Shown piece after piece: positions 17,261 through 25,632 of a DNA stretch of 64,000 bases. The stretch covers positions 372,001 to 436,000 of the forward strand of contig DASYBM010000004.1 of NCBI GenBank assembly GCA_036500765.1, read 5' to 3'. The DNA comes from Candidatus Sulfotelmatobacter sp. (GTDB taxonomy: Bacteria > Acidobacteriota > Terriglobia > Terriglobales > Acidobacteriaceae). The notes under the pieces are model-generated. The model searched no databases. It had not been told where the DNA came from and was given only the letters and a program-made list of their open reading frames with translations. How positions within the stretch are numbered: the stretch's first letter is position 1; the number at the start of each line of letters is the position of its first letter. A program made the translations under genes and the position numbers.

Positions 17261-19111
17261 TCACCGAGCCGCTCCCTTGCTGAGCGGCGCCACCGGCTGG
17301 CGCATGAACTGCTCCGCCGCTTTCGCCTCCAGCGGTTCAGAAAAATAGTAGCCTTGGCCGTATTCGCATCCCAGTTCTTTCAATCGCTCCATTTGACGCG
17401 CCGTCTCAATGCCTTCGGCGATCACTTTCAGCTTTAGCTTCCGGCCCAGGCTGGCAATCAACTCCACGGCCTCTCCGGCATTGCGGTCCGACTGCATCTC
17501 GCGCACCAGCGAGCGGTCGATCTTCAACGCCTCCACGGGAAACTCCCTCAATCCCCGCAACGAAGTCACGCCTGTGCCGAAATGGTCGAGAATCACCCCG
17601 ATGCCCAGATGCTTCAGATGCGAGAGCGCGCTCCTGGTAACTCTTGAATCCGCCGCCGCAATCTCCTCGGTCATTTCTAGTTGCAGCCGTGCGGGTTCAA
17701 TGCCGGTTTGCTCCAGCGCATCCTGAATGTCATGAATCAAATGCGCGTCGGCGAACTGCCGCGCCGACACGCTCACTGTGACCGTTACCGGCTGAAAAGC
17801 CGGCTTTTGAATCGGATGGCGCCCCCAATCCTGCAATTGCCGGCAAGCCTGGAGCATCAGCCAATGCCCAACCGGCACGAGGATTCCGCTGTTCTCGGCC
17901 GCTTCGATAAAACGATATGGAGAAATCAGTCCTTCCGTGGGATGGTCCCAGCGCAGCAAAGCCTCGAAACTTACAACGGAGCGCGTCTCCAGGTGCACCA
18001 CCGGCTGGTAGTAAATGCGAAACTCGTGTCGATCCATCGCCGCGCGCAGGTCGGTCTCGAGTCGCAATCTGCCGACGGCTCGGCTATGCATGGCCTCGTC
18101 CAAAACTTCGCAGCGCGATCCGCCCAGCGCTTTTGCACGGCGCATCGCGACATCGGCATCTTTGAGTACGTCCTCGGGCTGCATATGGGTCCGCGCGCTC
18201 AGGGCAATGCCAATGCTCGCCGATACGCGCACTTCGCGGGACTCCACGGCGAAAGGCTCCGCGATCGCTTCCTGAATTCTCCGCGCCACGCGCAAGGCAT
18301 CGCTGGGCTCGCCGACCGCCTCCAGAAGAATCGTGAATTCATCTCCGCCCAGCCGGAAAAGAGCCGCTTCCAGCACAACTCCGGCGCCATCGTGGCGTGC
18401 GCCCGCCGCATCAATTCCCAGGCCGGCGCAAATCCGACGTCCGATTTCCACCAGGACCTGGTCGCCGGCTGCGGCGCCCATCGATTCATTAAAGACCTTG
18501 AAGTGATCCAGGTTGGCCAGCAGCAGAGCGTAAGGTTGTCCCGCGTTACCGCGGGCTCGAGCATGCGCATTGCCCAGTCGATCGAGAAACCGGCGGCGGT
18601 TGGGCAGTCCAGTCAGGGGATCGTGAAACAAGTTATGTTCCCGTTGCTCTTCCGCCCGTTTGCGGTCCGTGATGTCGCGATTCACAATGACGAGCTTCGC
18701 AACTTCGCCCTTGGCGTCGCGCACGCCGCTGGCCAGCGATTCCAGAACCCGCCAGCTTCCGTCTTTGTGCTTAATGCGATACTCCATTCGTTTTCCGACG
18801 CCAGAGGCTCGCGCCTCCCGTGCCGCTTCGAGCACCCTGAAGCGATCGTCGGGATGAATCTGCTCGAACGACGAAGTCTCCCCCAACTCCGCCGGAGAAT
18901 AGCCCAGGATCCGCTTATAAGCGGGACTGTTGTACAGGCGCCGTCCCTTCACATCCACCAGGGCGATCATATCGGCGGCGTTTTCGGTGACGATCTGAAA
19001 CAACTCCTCGTGTTTTTTCCCTGCGCGATGGATCTGGTAAATCCGCATCTGCTGGTACACAACCAAAAGCGCCAGCGCGCCCAGCGGAATCCAAAACCAT
19101 TGCAGCGCCAT
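17261..19111 (-). CDS. PAS-GGDEF-EAL signalling protein with probably inactive EAL domain
   Basis: The protein has 616 residues: an N-terminal membrane helix (about 4-20), a PAS domain with PAC (about 35-160; YKRILGYSPAEL, IVNRDITDRKRAEE), a GGDEF domain (about 165-335; DPLTGLPNRRRFLDRL and intact LGGDEF) and an EAL domain (345-605; E383-A-L). GGDEF domains make cyclic di-GMP and EAL domains degrade it. Two EAL metal-site positions are altered: the Asn of NVSARQ is S447, and DDFGTG reads D509-H510-F-G-T-G. KIDRSLV and EGIET are intact. A net cyclase with a receptor-like EAL is the likely reading. It is monocistronic and faces a convergent VOC gene. Confidence 0.9.
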   Translation of the reverse strand: MALQWFWIPLGALALLVVYQQMRIYQIHRAGKKHEELFQIVTENAADMIALVDVKGRRLYNSPAYKRILGYSPAELGETSSFEQIHPDDRFRVLEAAREARASGVGKRMEYRIKHKDGSWRVLESLASGVRDAKGEVAKLVIVNRDITDRKRAEEQREHNLFHDPLTGLPNRRRFLDRLGNAHARARGNAGQPYALLLANLDHFKVFNESMGAAAGDQVLVEIGRRICAGLGIDAAGARHDGAGVVLEAALFRLGGDEFTILLEAVGEPSDALRVARRIQEAIAEPFAVESREVRVSASIGIALSARTHMQPEDVLKDADVAMRRAKALGGSRCEVLDEAMHSRAVGRLRLETDLRAAMDRHEFRIYYQPVVHLETRSVVSFEALLRWDHPTEGLISPYRFIEAAENSGILVPVGHWLMLQACRQLQDWGRHPIQKPAFQPVTVTVSVSARQFADAHLIHDIQDALEQTGIEPARLQLEMTEEIAAADSRVTRSALSHLKHLGIGVILDHFGTGVTSLRGLREFPVEALKIDRSLVREMQSDRNAGEAVELIASLGRKLKLKVIAEGIETARQMERLKELGCEYGQGYYFSEPLEAKAAEQFMRQPVAPLSKGAAR

Positions 19112-19204
19112 TCGGAGACCTCCAGTGGAAATCTATCGGCTGGACGCCGCAAGAGTTGAATCGGCGCACGCCTCGCTGTCGTTACAAGGTTTTTGACGTG
19201 GGAT

Positions 19205-19273
19205 GTCATCCTGAACGCAGCCGCTCTTCAGGCGGAGTGAAGGATCTCAAACTTACCGACTCGGCGCGTAAAC
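19205..19273. repeat. Dispersed palindromic repeat, family A
   Basis: It starts GTCATCCTGA, contains CTCTTCAGGCGGAGTGAAGGA and ends near GGCGCGTAAAC. It occupies much of the spacer between the divergent GGDEF/EAL gene and the hypothetical gene at 19320. Confidence 0.75.
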
Positions 19274-19319
19274 ATTCCAACGCCGCGACAACTGGACGCT
19301 CCGCGTTCATAATGTCCCC

Positions 19320-19682
19320 ATGACAGTTCGCCGCCTGAAGACCTACACCGGAGCCCAGGGCTATGTTTACCAGTACTACTTCGTCGGCAAACGCCCCGCG
19401 TTGCCGGACGATCCTGAAGCGCCCGCCACCGAATTTATTTTCGATGTGACCTCCGACCGCAAGGTGACCTACGCCGTCAGCGTCTTTCTCCCCGGCCGCA
19501 CCTGCGCCGCCTGGGCCACGAAGCATGGACGCCTTCTGAGCGATGCCGAGCAATATGCCGCCGTCAAGCTGCGACTATTCCGCGCCTTCGATGAACTCGA
19601 AGACGTAATGGCGAAAGGCCGCCGCCTGAGTATTGGCACGGCGCTGCTCGAAGAAGCTTTGTCTAGCCTGGGCGTAGAATAA
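19320..19682 (+). CDS. Conserved hypothetical protein
   Basis: The 120-residue soluble protein starts MTVRRLKTYTGAQGYVYQYYFVGKRP and has an alternating beta-rich first half, followed by a helical C-terminal half (DAEQYAAVKLRLFRAFDELEDVM). No membrane segment, signal or catalytic motif is visible. I do not recognise the family. The stop codon is followed after four bases by the GTG start of the glycoside hydrolase gene, so the two are probably cotranscribed. Confidence 0.65.
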   Translation: MTVRRLKTYTGAQGYVYQYYFVGKRPALPDDPEAPATEFIFDVTSDRKVTYAVSVFLPGRTCAAWATKHGRLLSDAEQYAAVKLRLFRAFDELEDVMAKGRRLSIGTALLEEALSSLGVE

Positions 19683-19686
19683 CCCC

Positions 19687-20823
19687 GTGAAAAAGTTAGT
19701 AATCATCAGCTCGATTCTCTTGGCAACAGCGCTGTCTAGCGGCGCGGCGTTTTCGCAGAGCGCGCGTTGGTCCGAACAGAAGGCCGACTCCTGGTACGCG
19801 CACCAGCCCTGGCTCGTCGGCAGCAACTACATTCCCAGGTCGGCGATCAATGAACTCGAAATGTGGCAAGCGGCCACCTTCGATCCCGCTCAAATCGATA
19901 AAGAACTCGGCTGGGCCGAAGGCCTGGGCATGAATACCATGCGCGTCTTTCTACACGACCTTCTCTGGCAGCAGGACGCCGCCGGATTTCGCAACCGCAT
20001 CGACCAGTTCCTAACCATCGCGGCGCGGCATCACATCCGTCCGCTGTTCGTCCTCTTCGATTCTTGCTGGGATCCTCTCCCTCATCTCGGTCCGCAGCAC
20101 GCGCCGGTTCCCGGAGTCCACAATTCAGGGTGGGTGCAGAGTCCCGGCGCCAAGGCGTTGGCCGATTCAACCGACTATCCACGGCTGAAAGAATATGTGC
20201 AGGGCCTCGTCGGTGCCTTCGCCAAAGACGACCGCATTCTTGGCTGGGACGTATGGAACGAGCCCGGCTCCGATCAAACGGAAAATTATCCGAAGACTGA
20301 GTTGAATAATAAAGAAAAAATAGCCCGCGTCACCGCGCTCTTGCCACAGGCTTTCGCCTGGGCCCGGGAGATGAATCCCACGCAGCCCCTGACCAGCGGA
20401 GTGTACGAAGTCGACATCTCCCGCGATGCAGCGGCGCAGGACGAACTGGAGCAGATTCAATTGCGGGAGTCCGACATCATCACCTTTCACAACTATAGTT
20501 GGCCGGAATCGTTCGCCGGCGAAATCGCCTGGTTGCGGCAATTCCACCGCCCGGTGGTCTGCACGGAATACATGGCGCGCTCCGTAGGCAGCACCTTCGA
20601 CACGATTCTCCCCATCGCCAAGCGCGAACGCGTCGGCGCCATCAACTGGGGATTCGTCGCCGGCAAAACCCAGACCTATTATCCCTGGGAGTCGTGGCAG
20701 CATCCTTACGTGCACGACCAGCCGCCCGTGTGGTTTCACGAAGTGCTGCGCCCCGATGGCACGCCGTATCGCCAGGCAGAAGTGGATTTAATTCGTCATC
20801 TAACTGCGGCGAAAAGTCCTTAA
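19687..20823 (+). CDS. Secreted glycoside hydrolase, cellulase-like (clan GH-A)
   Basis: The 378-residue protein has an N-terminal signal peptide (ends near GAAFSQSARW) and a TIM-barrel glycosidase domain. The acid/base is in WDVWNEPG (E192) and the presumed nucleophile in VVCTEYMAR (E294), the pattern of clan A families such as GH5. GMNTMRVFLHDLLWQ and HNYSWPESF are further barrel motifs. The substrate, a beta-linked polysaccharide or oligosaccharide, cannot be fixed by eye. The GTG start lies four bases after the preceding gene, suggesting coupling. Plant or microbial polysaccharide use outside the cytoplasm is the likely role. Confidence 0.85.
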   Translation: MKKLVIISSILLATALSSGAAFSQSARWSEQKADSWYAHQPWLVGSNYIPRSAINELEMWQAATFDPAQIDKELGWAEGLGMNTMRVFLHDLLWQQDAAGFRNRIDQFLTIAARHHIRPLFVLFDSCWDPLPHLGPQHAPVPGVHNSGWVQSPGAKALADSTDYPRLKEYVQGLVGAFAKDDRILGWDVWNEPGSDQTENYPKTELNNKEKIARVTALLPQAFAWAREMNPTQPLTSGVYEVDISRDAAAQDELEQIQLRESDIITFHNYSWPESFAGEIAWLRQFHRPVVCTEYMARSVGSTFDTILPIAKRERVGAINWGFVAGKTQTYYPWESWQHPYVHDQPPVWFHEVLRPDGTPYRQAEVDLIRHLTAAKSP

Positions 20824-20919
20824 CCCTCAGTAGCACCTCTGTGGACCTCAGTGTCCTCTGTGGTTCAAGATTTTGAACCCGTCCCACATTTCCCCTGCTC
20901 CCGATTACAATCACGGTTC

Positions 20920-21444
20920 ATGAAGATGTCCTACATTATTCTCGTTGGCGCACTCTGCTGTATGGCAGCGTGCAGTAAGCCGCCAGCTCCAGTCGAGGCA
21001 TCCGCCGCAGCGCCAACTCCATCTCCGATCTCGTCGCCGATCATCCCCGACGCTGTAGAGCGGAAACTTCAAGAGTATTCCGGATCCAATGCTGCCGATT
21101 GCGGACGCCTCGACGTGAAAGTCGACCCCGACCGATCGAAGGCGGCTGCCGATTGTGCCCTGCAAAACAGCCAAAGCAAACACCCGTTCTATGTCGCCTA
21201 CGATATGCCCGGCATGATCGTGGGAGTCGCCGGCAACTCCGCCGGCAGACTCTTCAGCGTGCAATCGGAAGGCGCCGGCGCCGCCGCAAAGCTGACCAGC
21301 GGCGATTGCCCCTCGGAATTGCGCGTCGCCGCCAGCGGACGCGTCACTTGCTTCGCGCCCGGCGACATGGGTTCGTTGGGCGGCGGCCACACCGCCATCC
21401 CTCCGGGCATGCCCAATCCCCACGCCTTCCCCAAGGCGAAGTAA
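20920..21444 (+). CDS. Putative lipoprotein of unknown function
   Basis: The protein has 174 residues. The N-terminus MKMSYIILVGALCCMAACSKPP carries a lipobox (MAAC) at about residue 18, so lipid anchoring is predicted. A Pro/Ala-rich linker leads to a domain with two Cys, one in NAADCGRLDVK and one in AADCALQNSQ, which could form a disulfide, then a Gly/Pro-rich tail. No enzyme motif is seen. The start is set at 20920 because upstream residues are not a signal peptide; TACAAT at 20906-20911 could be the -10 box of a nearly leaderless promoter. Confidence 0.65.
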   Translation: MKMSYIILVGALCCMAACSKPPAPVEASAAAPTPSPISSPIIPDAVERKLQEYSGSNAADCGRLDVKVDPDRSKAAADCALQNSQSKHPFYVAYDMPGMIVGVAGNSAGRLFSVQSEGAGAAAKLTSGDCPSELRVAASGRVTCFAPGDMGSLGGGHTAIPPGMPNPHAFPKAK

Positions 21445-21478
21445 TCGACGGGCCGCCGCAAACCGGCATGTTTAAATG

Positions 21479-21587
21479 GCGATGTCATCGAATTGCGATG
21501 TCATCAAGTCGCGATGTCATCCCGAGCGGAGCCGTTCTTCAGGCGAAGAGAGGGATCTCGGTCTCACCCGACCCGGCGCGTGAGCCA
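21479..21587. repeat. Three GCGATGTCATC units leading into a family A repeat
   Basis: GCGATGTCATC occurs at 21479, 21495 and 21511 with a regular 16-bp period. The third copy is the start of a family A repeat (to about 21587, ending GGCGCGTGAGCC). This fills the spacer before the ccsA-hemA operon. The stepwise copies suggest slippage at the repeat boundary. Confidence 0.7.
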
Positions 21588-21670
21588 GGTGCTCCTACCG
21601 GTTACCAGCGGACTCAAGACCCAGCCCGCGTCTTGGGGTAAACTCAGTAAATCGCGGTAACACAAGCCCT

Positions 21671-22486
21671 ATGGCCTTGCTTTGGTTGCGCTTCGCGCTG
21701 GCTTGCTACTTCATCGGACTGGTCTACGCCTTTGTGGCGCTCACGCGCACCAGCGACCTGTTCAGCCGGATCGCCCTGCACGCCGCAAGTCTCGGCATGG
21801 TTTTCCACTTCGTCTCCCTCACCGAGTTATATCTTTCCGGCCAAGTCGTGTGGACTTCGGTGCACAACGCGGAATCGCTGCTGGCGTTTCTGTCCATGTC
21901 GTTCTTCATGATTATCTACGCCATCTACCAGACCACGTCCCCCGGTGTGGTGGTGTTCCCGGTAGTTTTCTTTCTGACTTTCGTGGCGGCCCTGGACGAG
22001 CAACCCGTCCTGCTGACAACGTTCGTTTCCAGCAAAGGATGGCTCTTTGCCCACATTATTCTGATCTTTACCGGTTATGCGGCGCTTCTGGTAAGCTTCG
22101 GCGCGAGCCTGCTTTACTTGCTTCAGGAACGCCGCCTGAAATCCAAAAAGCCGACCAGCCTCATTGCCTTCCTGCCCGCGCTCGAAGTTATCGACCAGAT
22201 CGGCTATCGCTCGCTGCTGCTCGGTTTTCCCTTCATGACGCTGGGCTTGATCACAGGTTCGATCGTCGCAATTACCGCTCCGCAGATCGGCCGCGTGGAT
22301 TTTCTCGACCCCAAGATTTTATTGTCGGTGCTGATGTGGGCCGTCTACATGCTCATGGTCTTCACGCGCTGGAATTCCGGATGGCGCGGACGCCGCGCCG
22401 CCGTGCTCGCAACCTTCGCTTTCGTCGCAGCCCTGGCCGCCTGGGCCGCCAACTATTTTTCGACGATCCACAGGTTCATCTCATGA
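21671..22486 (+). CDS. Cytochrome c assembly protein of the CcsA/HemX family
   Basis: The 271-residue polytopic inner-membrane protein has about eight hydrophobic helices and conserved histidines in SLGMVFHFVSLTELY and SVHNAESLLAFLS. Position directly before hemA marks it as the HemX-type member. HemX is reported to adjust glutamyl-tRNA reductase levels, whereas CcsA itself handles haem for cytochrome c. The gene ends 25 bp before hemA, and both should be on one transcript. The YLLQERRLKSKKP loop is the typical basic cytoplasmic loop of the family. Confidence 0.85.
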   Translation: MALLWLRFALACYFIGLVYAFVALTRTSDLFSRIALHAASLGMVFHFVSLTELYLSGQVVWTSVHNAESLLAFLSMSFFMIIYAIYQTTSPGVVVFPVVFFLTFVAALDEQPVLLTTFVSSKGWLFAHIILIFTGYAALLVSFGASLLYLLQERRLKSKKPTSLIAFLPALEVIDQIGYRSLLLGFPFMTLGLITGSIVAITAPQIGRVDFLDPKILLSVLMWAVYMLMVFTRWNSGWRGRRAAVLATFAFVAALAAWAANYFSTIHRFIS

Positions 22487-22511
22487 AGGCTCATCTCCTG
22501 AGGTTCATATC

Positions 22512-23840
22512 GTGAGATTCCAGCTCATCGGCGTGAATCACATGAGCGCTCCGCTCGAGGTGCGCGAGCGCCTTGCAGTCCCCGAGTCGCGCCTGCCGGA
22601 CATCTGCCGCGATCTCGCGGCGTATCCCGGAATCGAAGAGGGCATGGTAATCTCCACCTGCAACCGCGTCGAAGTCATAGCTCACACCACCAACGGCCAT
22701 GCCGACCTTCGCGGATTCCTGCACGGTCATTTCCACCTGACCCCCGATGAACTGGACGCGCATCTCTACGAATTTCGCGAGAAAGATGCCGTCCGGCATT
22801 TGTTCCGCGTAGCCTCCAGCCTCGATTCGATGGTGGTGGGCGAGGCGCAGATTCTCGGCCAGGTAAAAGAAGCCTATGCGCGAGCTCGCGCGGTGGGCGC
22901 CGTTCGCGGACAACTCGACCAGCTTTTCAGCCGCGCTTTCGCCGTAGCCAAACGCGTGCGCAGCGAAACCGCCGTGGGATCTTCGTCGGTGTCGATCGCT
23001 TCCGTCGCGGTCGAACTGGCAAAAAAGATTTTCGGGACGCTGGAAGGCAAGACGGTCTTCATTGTCGGCGCCGGCAAGATGAGCGAACTCGCCGCCCGCC
23101 ACCTGATGGCCCACGGCTGCGCCGCAATCTTCGTTTCCAATCGCACCTACGACCGCGCCATCGGCCTGGCCGAGAAGTTCGGCGGGCAAGCCATTAAGTT
23201 CGACGATCTGTATTCCACCTGCGACCGCGCCGACATCGTCATCACCTCCACCGGCGCGCCCCACGCCATCTTCCGCCGCGAGCACGGCGAGCAGTTCCTC
23301 TCCCGCCGCAAAAACCGGCCAATGTTCTTCATCGACATCGCCGTCCCCCGCGACGTTTCCCCGGAAATGGGCAAGCTCGATGGCATCTTCACCTACGATA
23401 TCGACGACTTGCAGCAAGCCGTTTCGAGCCACGTCGCCGACCGCCGCAAAGAAGCCGAACTCGCCGAGGCGATCATTACCAGCGAAGTTGAAAAATTCGA
23501 AGCCCGGGCACATACGCTGGACGTTGTCCCGACGATCGTGTCGCTGCAAGATCATCTCGAAACTATCCGCCAAGCGGAAATCGACCGGGTCCGCGGTCGC
23601 CTCGGCCAAATGACCCCAGAACAGGAAATTGCCGTCGAAGCCCTGACCCGCGGCATCATCAACAAAGTCATGCACACGCCGATCACCACACTGAAAACCG
23701 CGGCGAAAGAATCCGAAGCGACCACAGTGATTGACGTAGTGCGCCGCCTCTTCAACCTGCGCGACAAAGAAATAAACAAAGAAGAAAAAGAAGCCCCCTC
23801 GCCGCCGGAGAAGAAAAACGAAGTGGGAACGCGCCCGTAA
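22512..23840 (+). CDS. hemA: Glutamyl-tRNA reductase
   Basis: The 442-residue enzyme reduces glutamyl-tRNA to glutamate-1-semialdehyde with NADPH, the first committed step of C5-pathway tetrapyrrole synthesis. Signatures are IGVNHMSAPLEVRERLA, the catalytic cysteine in STCNRVEV, SSLDSMVVGEAQILGQVK, and the Rossmann-type segment VFIVGAGKMSELAARHL. The C-terminal dimerisation helix is followed by a Lys/Glu-rich tail (EINKEEKEAPSPPEKK). Start is GTG at 22512. The usual next gene, hemC, is displaced by about 660 bp holding a toxin/antitoxin module. Confidence 0.96.
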   Translation: MRFQLIGVNHMSAPLEVRERLAVPESRLPDICRDLAAYPGIEEGMVISTCNRVEVIAHTTNGHADLRGFLHGHFHLTPDELDAHLYEFREKDAVRHLFRVASSLDSMVVGEAQILGQVKEAYARARAVGAVRGQLDQLFSRAFAVAKRVRSETAVGSSSVSIASVAVELAKKIFGTLEGKTVFIVGAGKMSELAARHLMAHGCAAIFVSNRTYDRAIGLAEKFGGQAIKFDDLYSTCDRADIVITSTGAPHAIFRREHGEQFLSRRKNRPMFFIDIAVPRDVSPEMGKLDGIFTYDIDDLQQAVSSHVADRRKEAELAEAIITSEVEKFEARAHTLDVVPTIVSLQDHLETIRQAEIDRVRGRLGQMTPEQEIAVEALTRGIINKVMHTPITTLKTAAKESEATTVIDVVRRLFNLRDKEINKEEKEAPSPPEKKNEVGTRP

Positions 23841-23894
23841 GTAGCGTTATGTGAGGGATCGTTCAGAACGGACGAAGCGACTGGCCTTTTAGCT

Positions 23895-23916
23895 AAGAAC
23901 GTGGAATCATGTTCTT
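23895..23916. promoter_or_regulatory. Inverted repeat upstream of the DUF433/DUF5615 module
   Basis: AAGAAC (23895-23900) and GTTCTT (23911-23916) are inverted around ten bases, 12 bp before the antitoxin ATG. Type II antitoxins often bind such a site to repress their operon. It could equally act as an mRNA stem. Operator function is inference. Confidence 0.35.
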
Positions 23917-23928
23917 GGGGGACTGTGC

Positions 23929-24165
23929 ATGAAACTCAGCGAACGAATCGATTGGGCGCCATGCCCACTGGTCGAAGTCAAAGCGGATGTGCAAAGCGGA
24001 GCCCCGGTGCTGCGCGGCACGCGCCTGCCGGTCAGCGCAATCGTGGATAACTTCGACTATGGCCTCAGCCCCGAGGAAATCGCCGAGCAATTCCAGGTCT
24101 CAGTTGACCGCGTTCAGGAAATCCTAAAATACGTCGCAGGCCACCGCGTTGCGCATCCTGCTTGA
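23929..24165 (+). CDS. DUF433 antitoxin-like protein
   Basis: This small protein of 78 residues matches DUF433: it opens with ERIDWAPCPLVEVKADVQSGAPVLRGTRLPV and continues LSPEEIAEQFQ-VSVDRVQEILKYV, a helix-turn-helix suited to DNA binding. DUF433 proteins are typically paired with PIN-like DUF5615 proteins, as here, where the next gene overlaps by 17 bp. It should neutralise that partner and may repress the operon through the inverted repeat just upstream. The pair is lodged between hemA and hemC. Confidence 0.8.
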   Translation: MKLSERIDWAPCPLVEVKADVQSGAPVLRGTRLPVSAIVDNFDYGLSPEEIAEQFQVSVDRVQEILKYVAGHRVAHPA

Positions 24166-24502
24166 CCACAACGTACCCGTGAGAGTGCGGAGATTCTTAC
24201 CGAAGCACAATGTGCTAACGGTTGTCGAAATGGACTGGCCATCTCAGCTAGAGAACGGGAAACTACTAAGGGCTGCCGAAGGAGCAGGCTTTGATTTGCT
24301 CGTAACGTCCGATCAGAACATCAGATATCAACAAAATCTGACGGGCCGCAAGCTCGCGGTTCTGACACTCGGCTCGAATATCTGGCGGATTGTCGCTACG
24401 CATAAGGCGGAAATAGTCGCCGCCGTCGATGGGGCAACTTCCGGAAGCTATCGCTTCGTCGAAATGCCACTCCCTCCAAAGCCTCGGACACGCTCAAGAT
24501 GA
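24149..24502 (+). CDS. DUF5615 PIN-like toxin
   Basis: The 117-residue protein starts [21 protein letters not shown] and contains [16 protein letters not shown], the acidic positions of the PIN-like nuclease fold that would bind a metal and cut RNA. TTG at 24149 is the apparent start, within the end of the antitoxin gene. Its TGA overlaps the hemC ATG (ATGA), so translation of hemC may depend on ribosomes finishing this gene. Toxicity is inferred from the family; the protein could also be a domesticated remnant, although the acidic motifs are intact. Confidence 0.75.
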   Translation: MRILLDHNVPVRVRRFLPKHNVLTVVEMDWPSQLENGKLLRAAEGAGFDLLVTSDQNIRYQQNLTGRKLAVLTLGSNIWRIVATHKAEIVAAVDGATSGSYRFVEMPLPPKPRTRSR

Positions 24503-25518
24503 AGATGAATCAATCTTCTGCTCGTGTTCCAAATGCCACTACCCTCCGCATCGGCTCCCGCGGCTCCCAACTCGCGCTCTGGCAGGCCAACCACATCTCC
24601 GCTCTACTGCGCGGCCGCGGACGCGAAATTGAAATCGAAATCGAAGTTGAAATTGAAATCATCCACACCACCGGCGACAAGATCACCGACGTTCCGCTCG
24701 CTATGGTCGGAACGAAAGGCGGATTGGGCAAAGGAATTTTCACCAAAGAAATTGAAGAAGCCCTCGCCGCCGGACGCGTCGATCTCGCGGTCCATTCCTT
24801 AAAAGATTTGCCCACCGAACTTGCCCCAGGATTCGAAATCGCAGCCATTACAAAAAGAGAAGACCCGCGCGACGCCTTCTGCTCACGCCATTACGCGAGC
24901 TTCCAGGAATTACCGCAGAGAGCCCGCATCGGCACATCCAGCCTGCGCCGTCAGGCGCAACTCAAAGCCGTGCGCCCCGATCTCGACATCCATCCCCTGC
25001 GCGGCAACGTCGACACGCGCCTGCGCAAACTCGAACAAGGCGAGTACGACGCCATCATTCTCGCCTCAGCTGGACTGAAGCGTCTTGGCAAGACCGATCT
25101 CGTCAGGCAAATTATTCCCGTGGAAATCATGTGCCCCGCTGCCGGCCAGGGCGCGCTCGGCATCGAAATTCGCCAAGGCGACACCGCCACGTGCCAGCAC
25201 TTGGAATTCTTGAACGATCCCGCCGCCCGCGCCGCGACCACTTGCGAACGCGCTCTGCTCAATAGTCTTGGCGGAGGTTGCCAGGTCCCCATCGGCGCCT
25301 TCGCAGAATTGCGGGTGGATGAAAACAAGCACAGCAGACTGCACCTCGAATCCATCGTCGCCGATCCCGACGGCTCGAAAGTGTTGCGCGACTCCCGCGA
25401 CGGAGATGATCCCGAAACCCTCGGCAACGCCGCCGCCACCGCGCTACTTGCGCGTGGCGGCGACCAAATCCTCGAAGCCGTATACGGCCGCGGACTGGCC
25501 GTCCCACCGCAACCCTAG
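24499..25518 (+). CDS. hemC: Porphobilinogen deaminase (hydroxymethylbilane synthase)
   Basis: The 339-residue enzyme joins four porphobilinogen units into hydroxymethylbilane. Motifs include [45 protein letters not shown] and the cofactor-binding cysteine in [13 protein letters not shown], which holds the dipyrromethane primer. It is slightly longer than usual because of an acidic Glu/Ile stretch (residues 43-54) coded by a hexanucleotide repeat. The ATG at 24499 overlaps the toxin stop. ATG at 24505 is an alternative start. The substrate-binding arginines of [11 protein letters not shown] are present. Confidence 0.95.
   Translation: MKMNQSSARVPNATTLRIGSRGSQLALWQANHISALLRGRGREIEIEIEVEIEIIHTTGDKITDVPLAMVGTKGGLGKGIFTKEIEEALAAGRVDLAVHSLKDLPTELAPGFEIAAITKREDPRDAFCSRHYASFQELPQRARIGTSSLRRQAQLKAVRPDLDIHPLRGNVDTRLRKLEQGEYDAIILASAGLKRLGKTDLVRQIIPVEIMCPAAGQGALGIEIRQGDTATCQHLEFLNDPAARAATTCERALLNSLGGGCQVPIGAFAELRVDENKHSRLHLESIVADPDGSKVLRDSRDGDDPETLGNAAATALLARGGDQILEAVYGRGLAVPPQP
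24625..24660 (+). repeat. Hexanucleotide repeat within hemC
   Basis: Six consecutive units of GAAATT/GAAATC, one changed to GAAGTT, code for an alternating Glu-Ile/Val run. As a microsatellite in an essential gene it could change length by slippage without breaking the frame. Confidence 0.8.
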
Positions 25519-25560
25519 CGCTCAATAAACGGAAAAGAGGCGGGAGAAAACGGTTCGTAT

Positions 25561-25624
25561 CAGGGCATGCCTTCAGGCATGCCGTAAAATCGACATACGG
25601 AACTCGCCTTCAGGCGCTGGGGCG
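25561..25624. repeat. Family C palindromic repeat
   Basis: The hairpin GGCATGCCTTCAGGCATGCC is followed by GTAAAA-type spacer and CCTTCAGGCGCTGGGG. The same architecture (hairpin, GTA, then GGCTT(T/C)AGCCGCTGGGG) is inserted in hemD at 27268-27355. It ends just before the DUF4442 gene. Confidence 0.7.
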
Positions 25625-25632
25625 TTCGCAGC

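Noticed and set aside
17681..19159. 492-codon plus-strand frame opposite the GGDEF/EAL gene
   Set aside because: Shadow of a gene with clear domains on the other strand; the translated sequence has no domain pattern.
22491..23675. 394-codon minus-strand frame opposite hemA
   Set aside because: hemA is certain on the plus strand; the antisense product shows no recognisable family.
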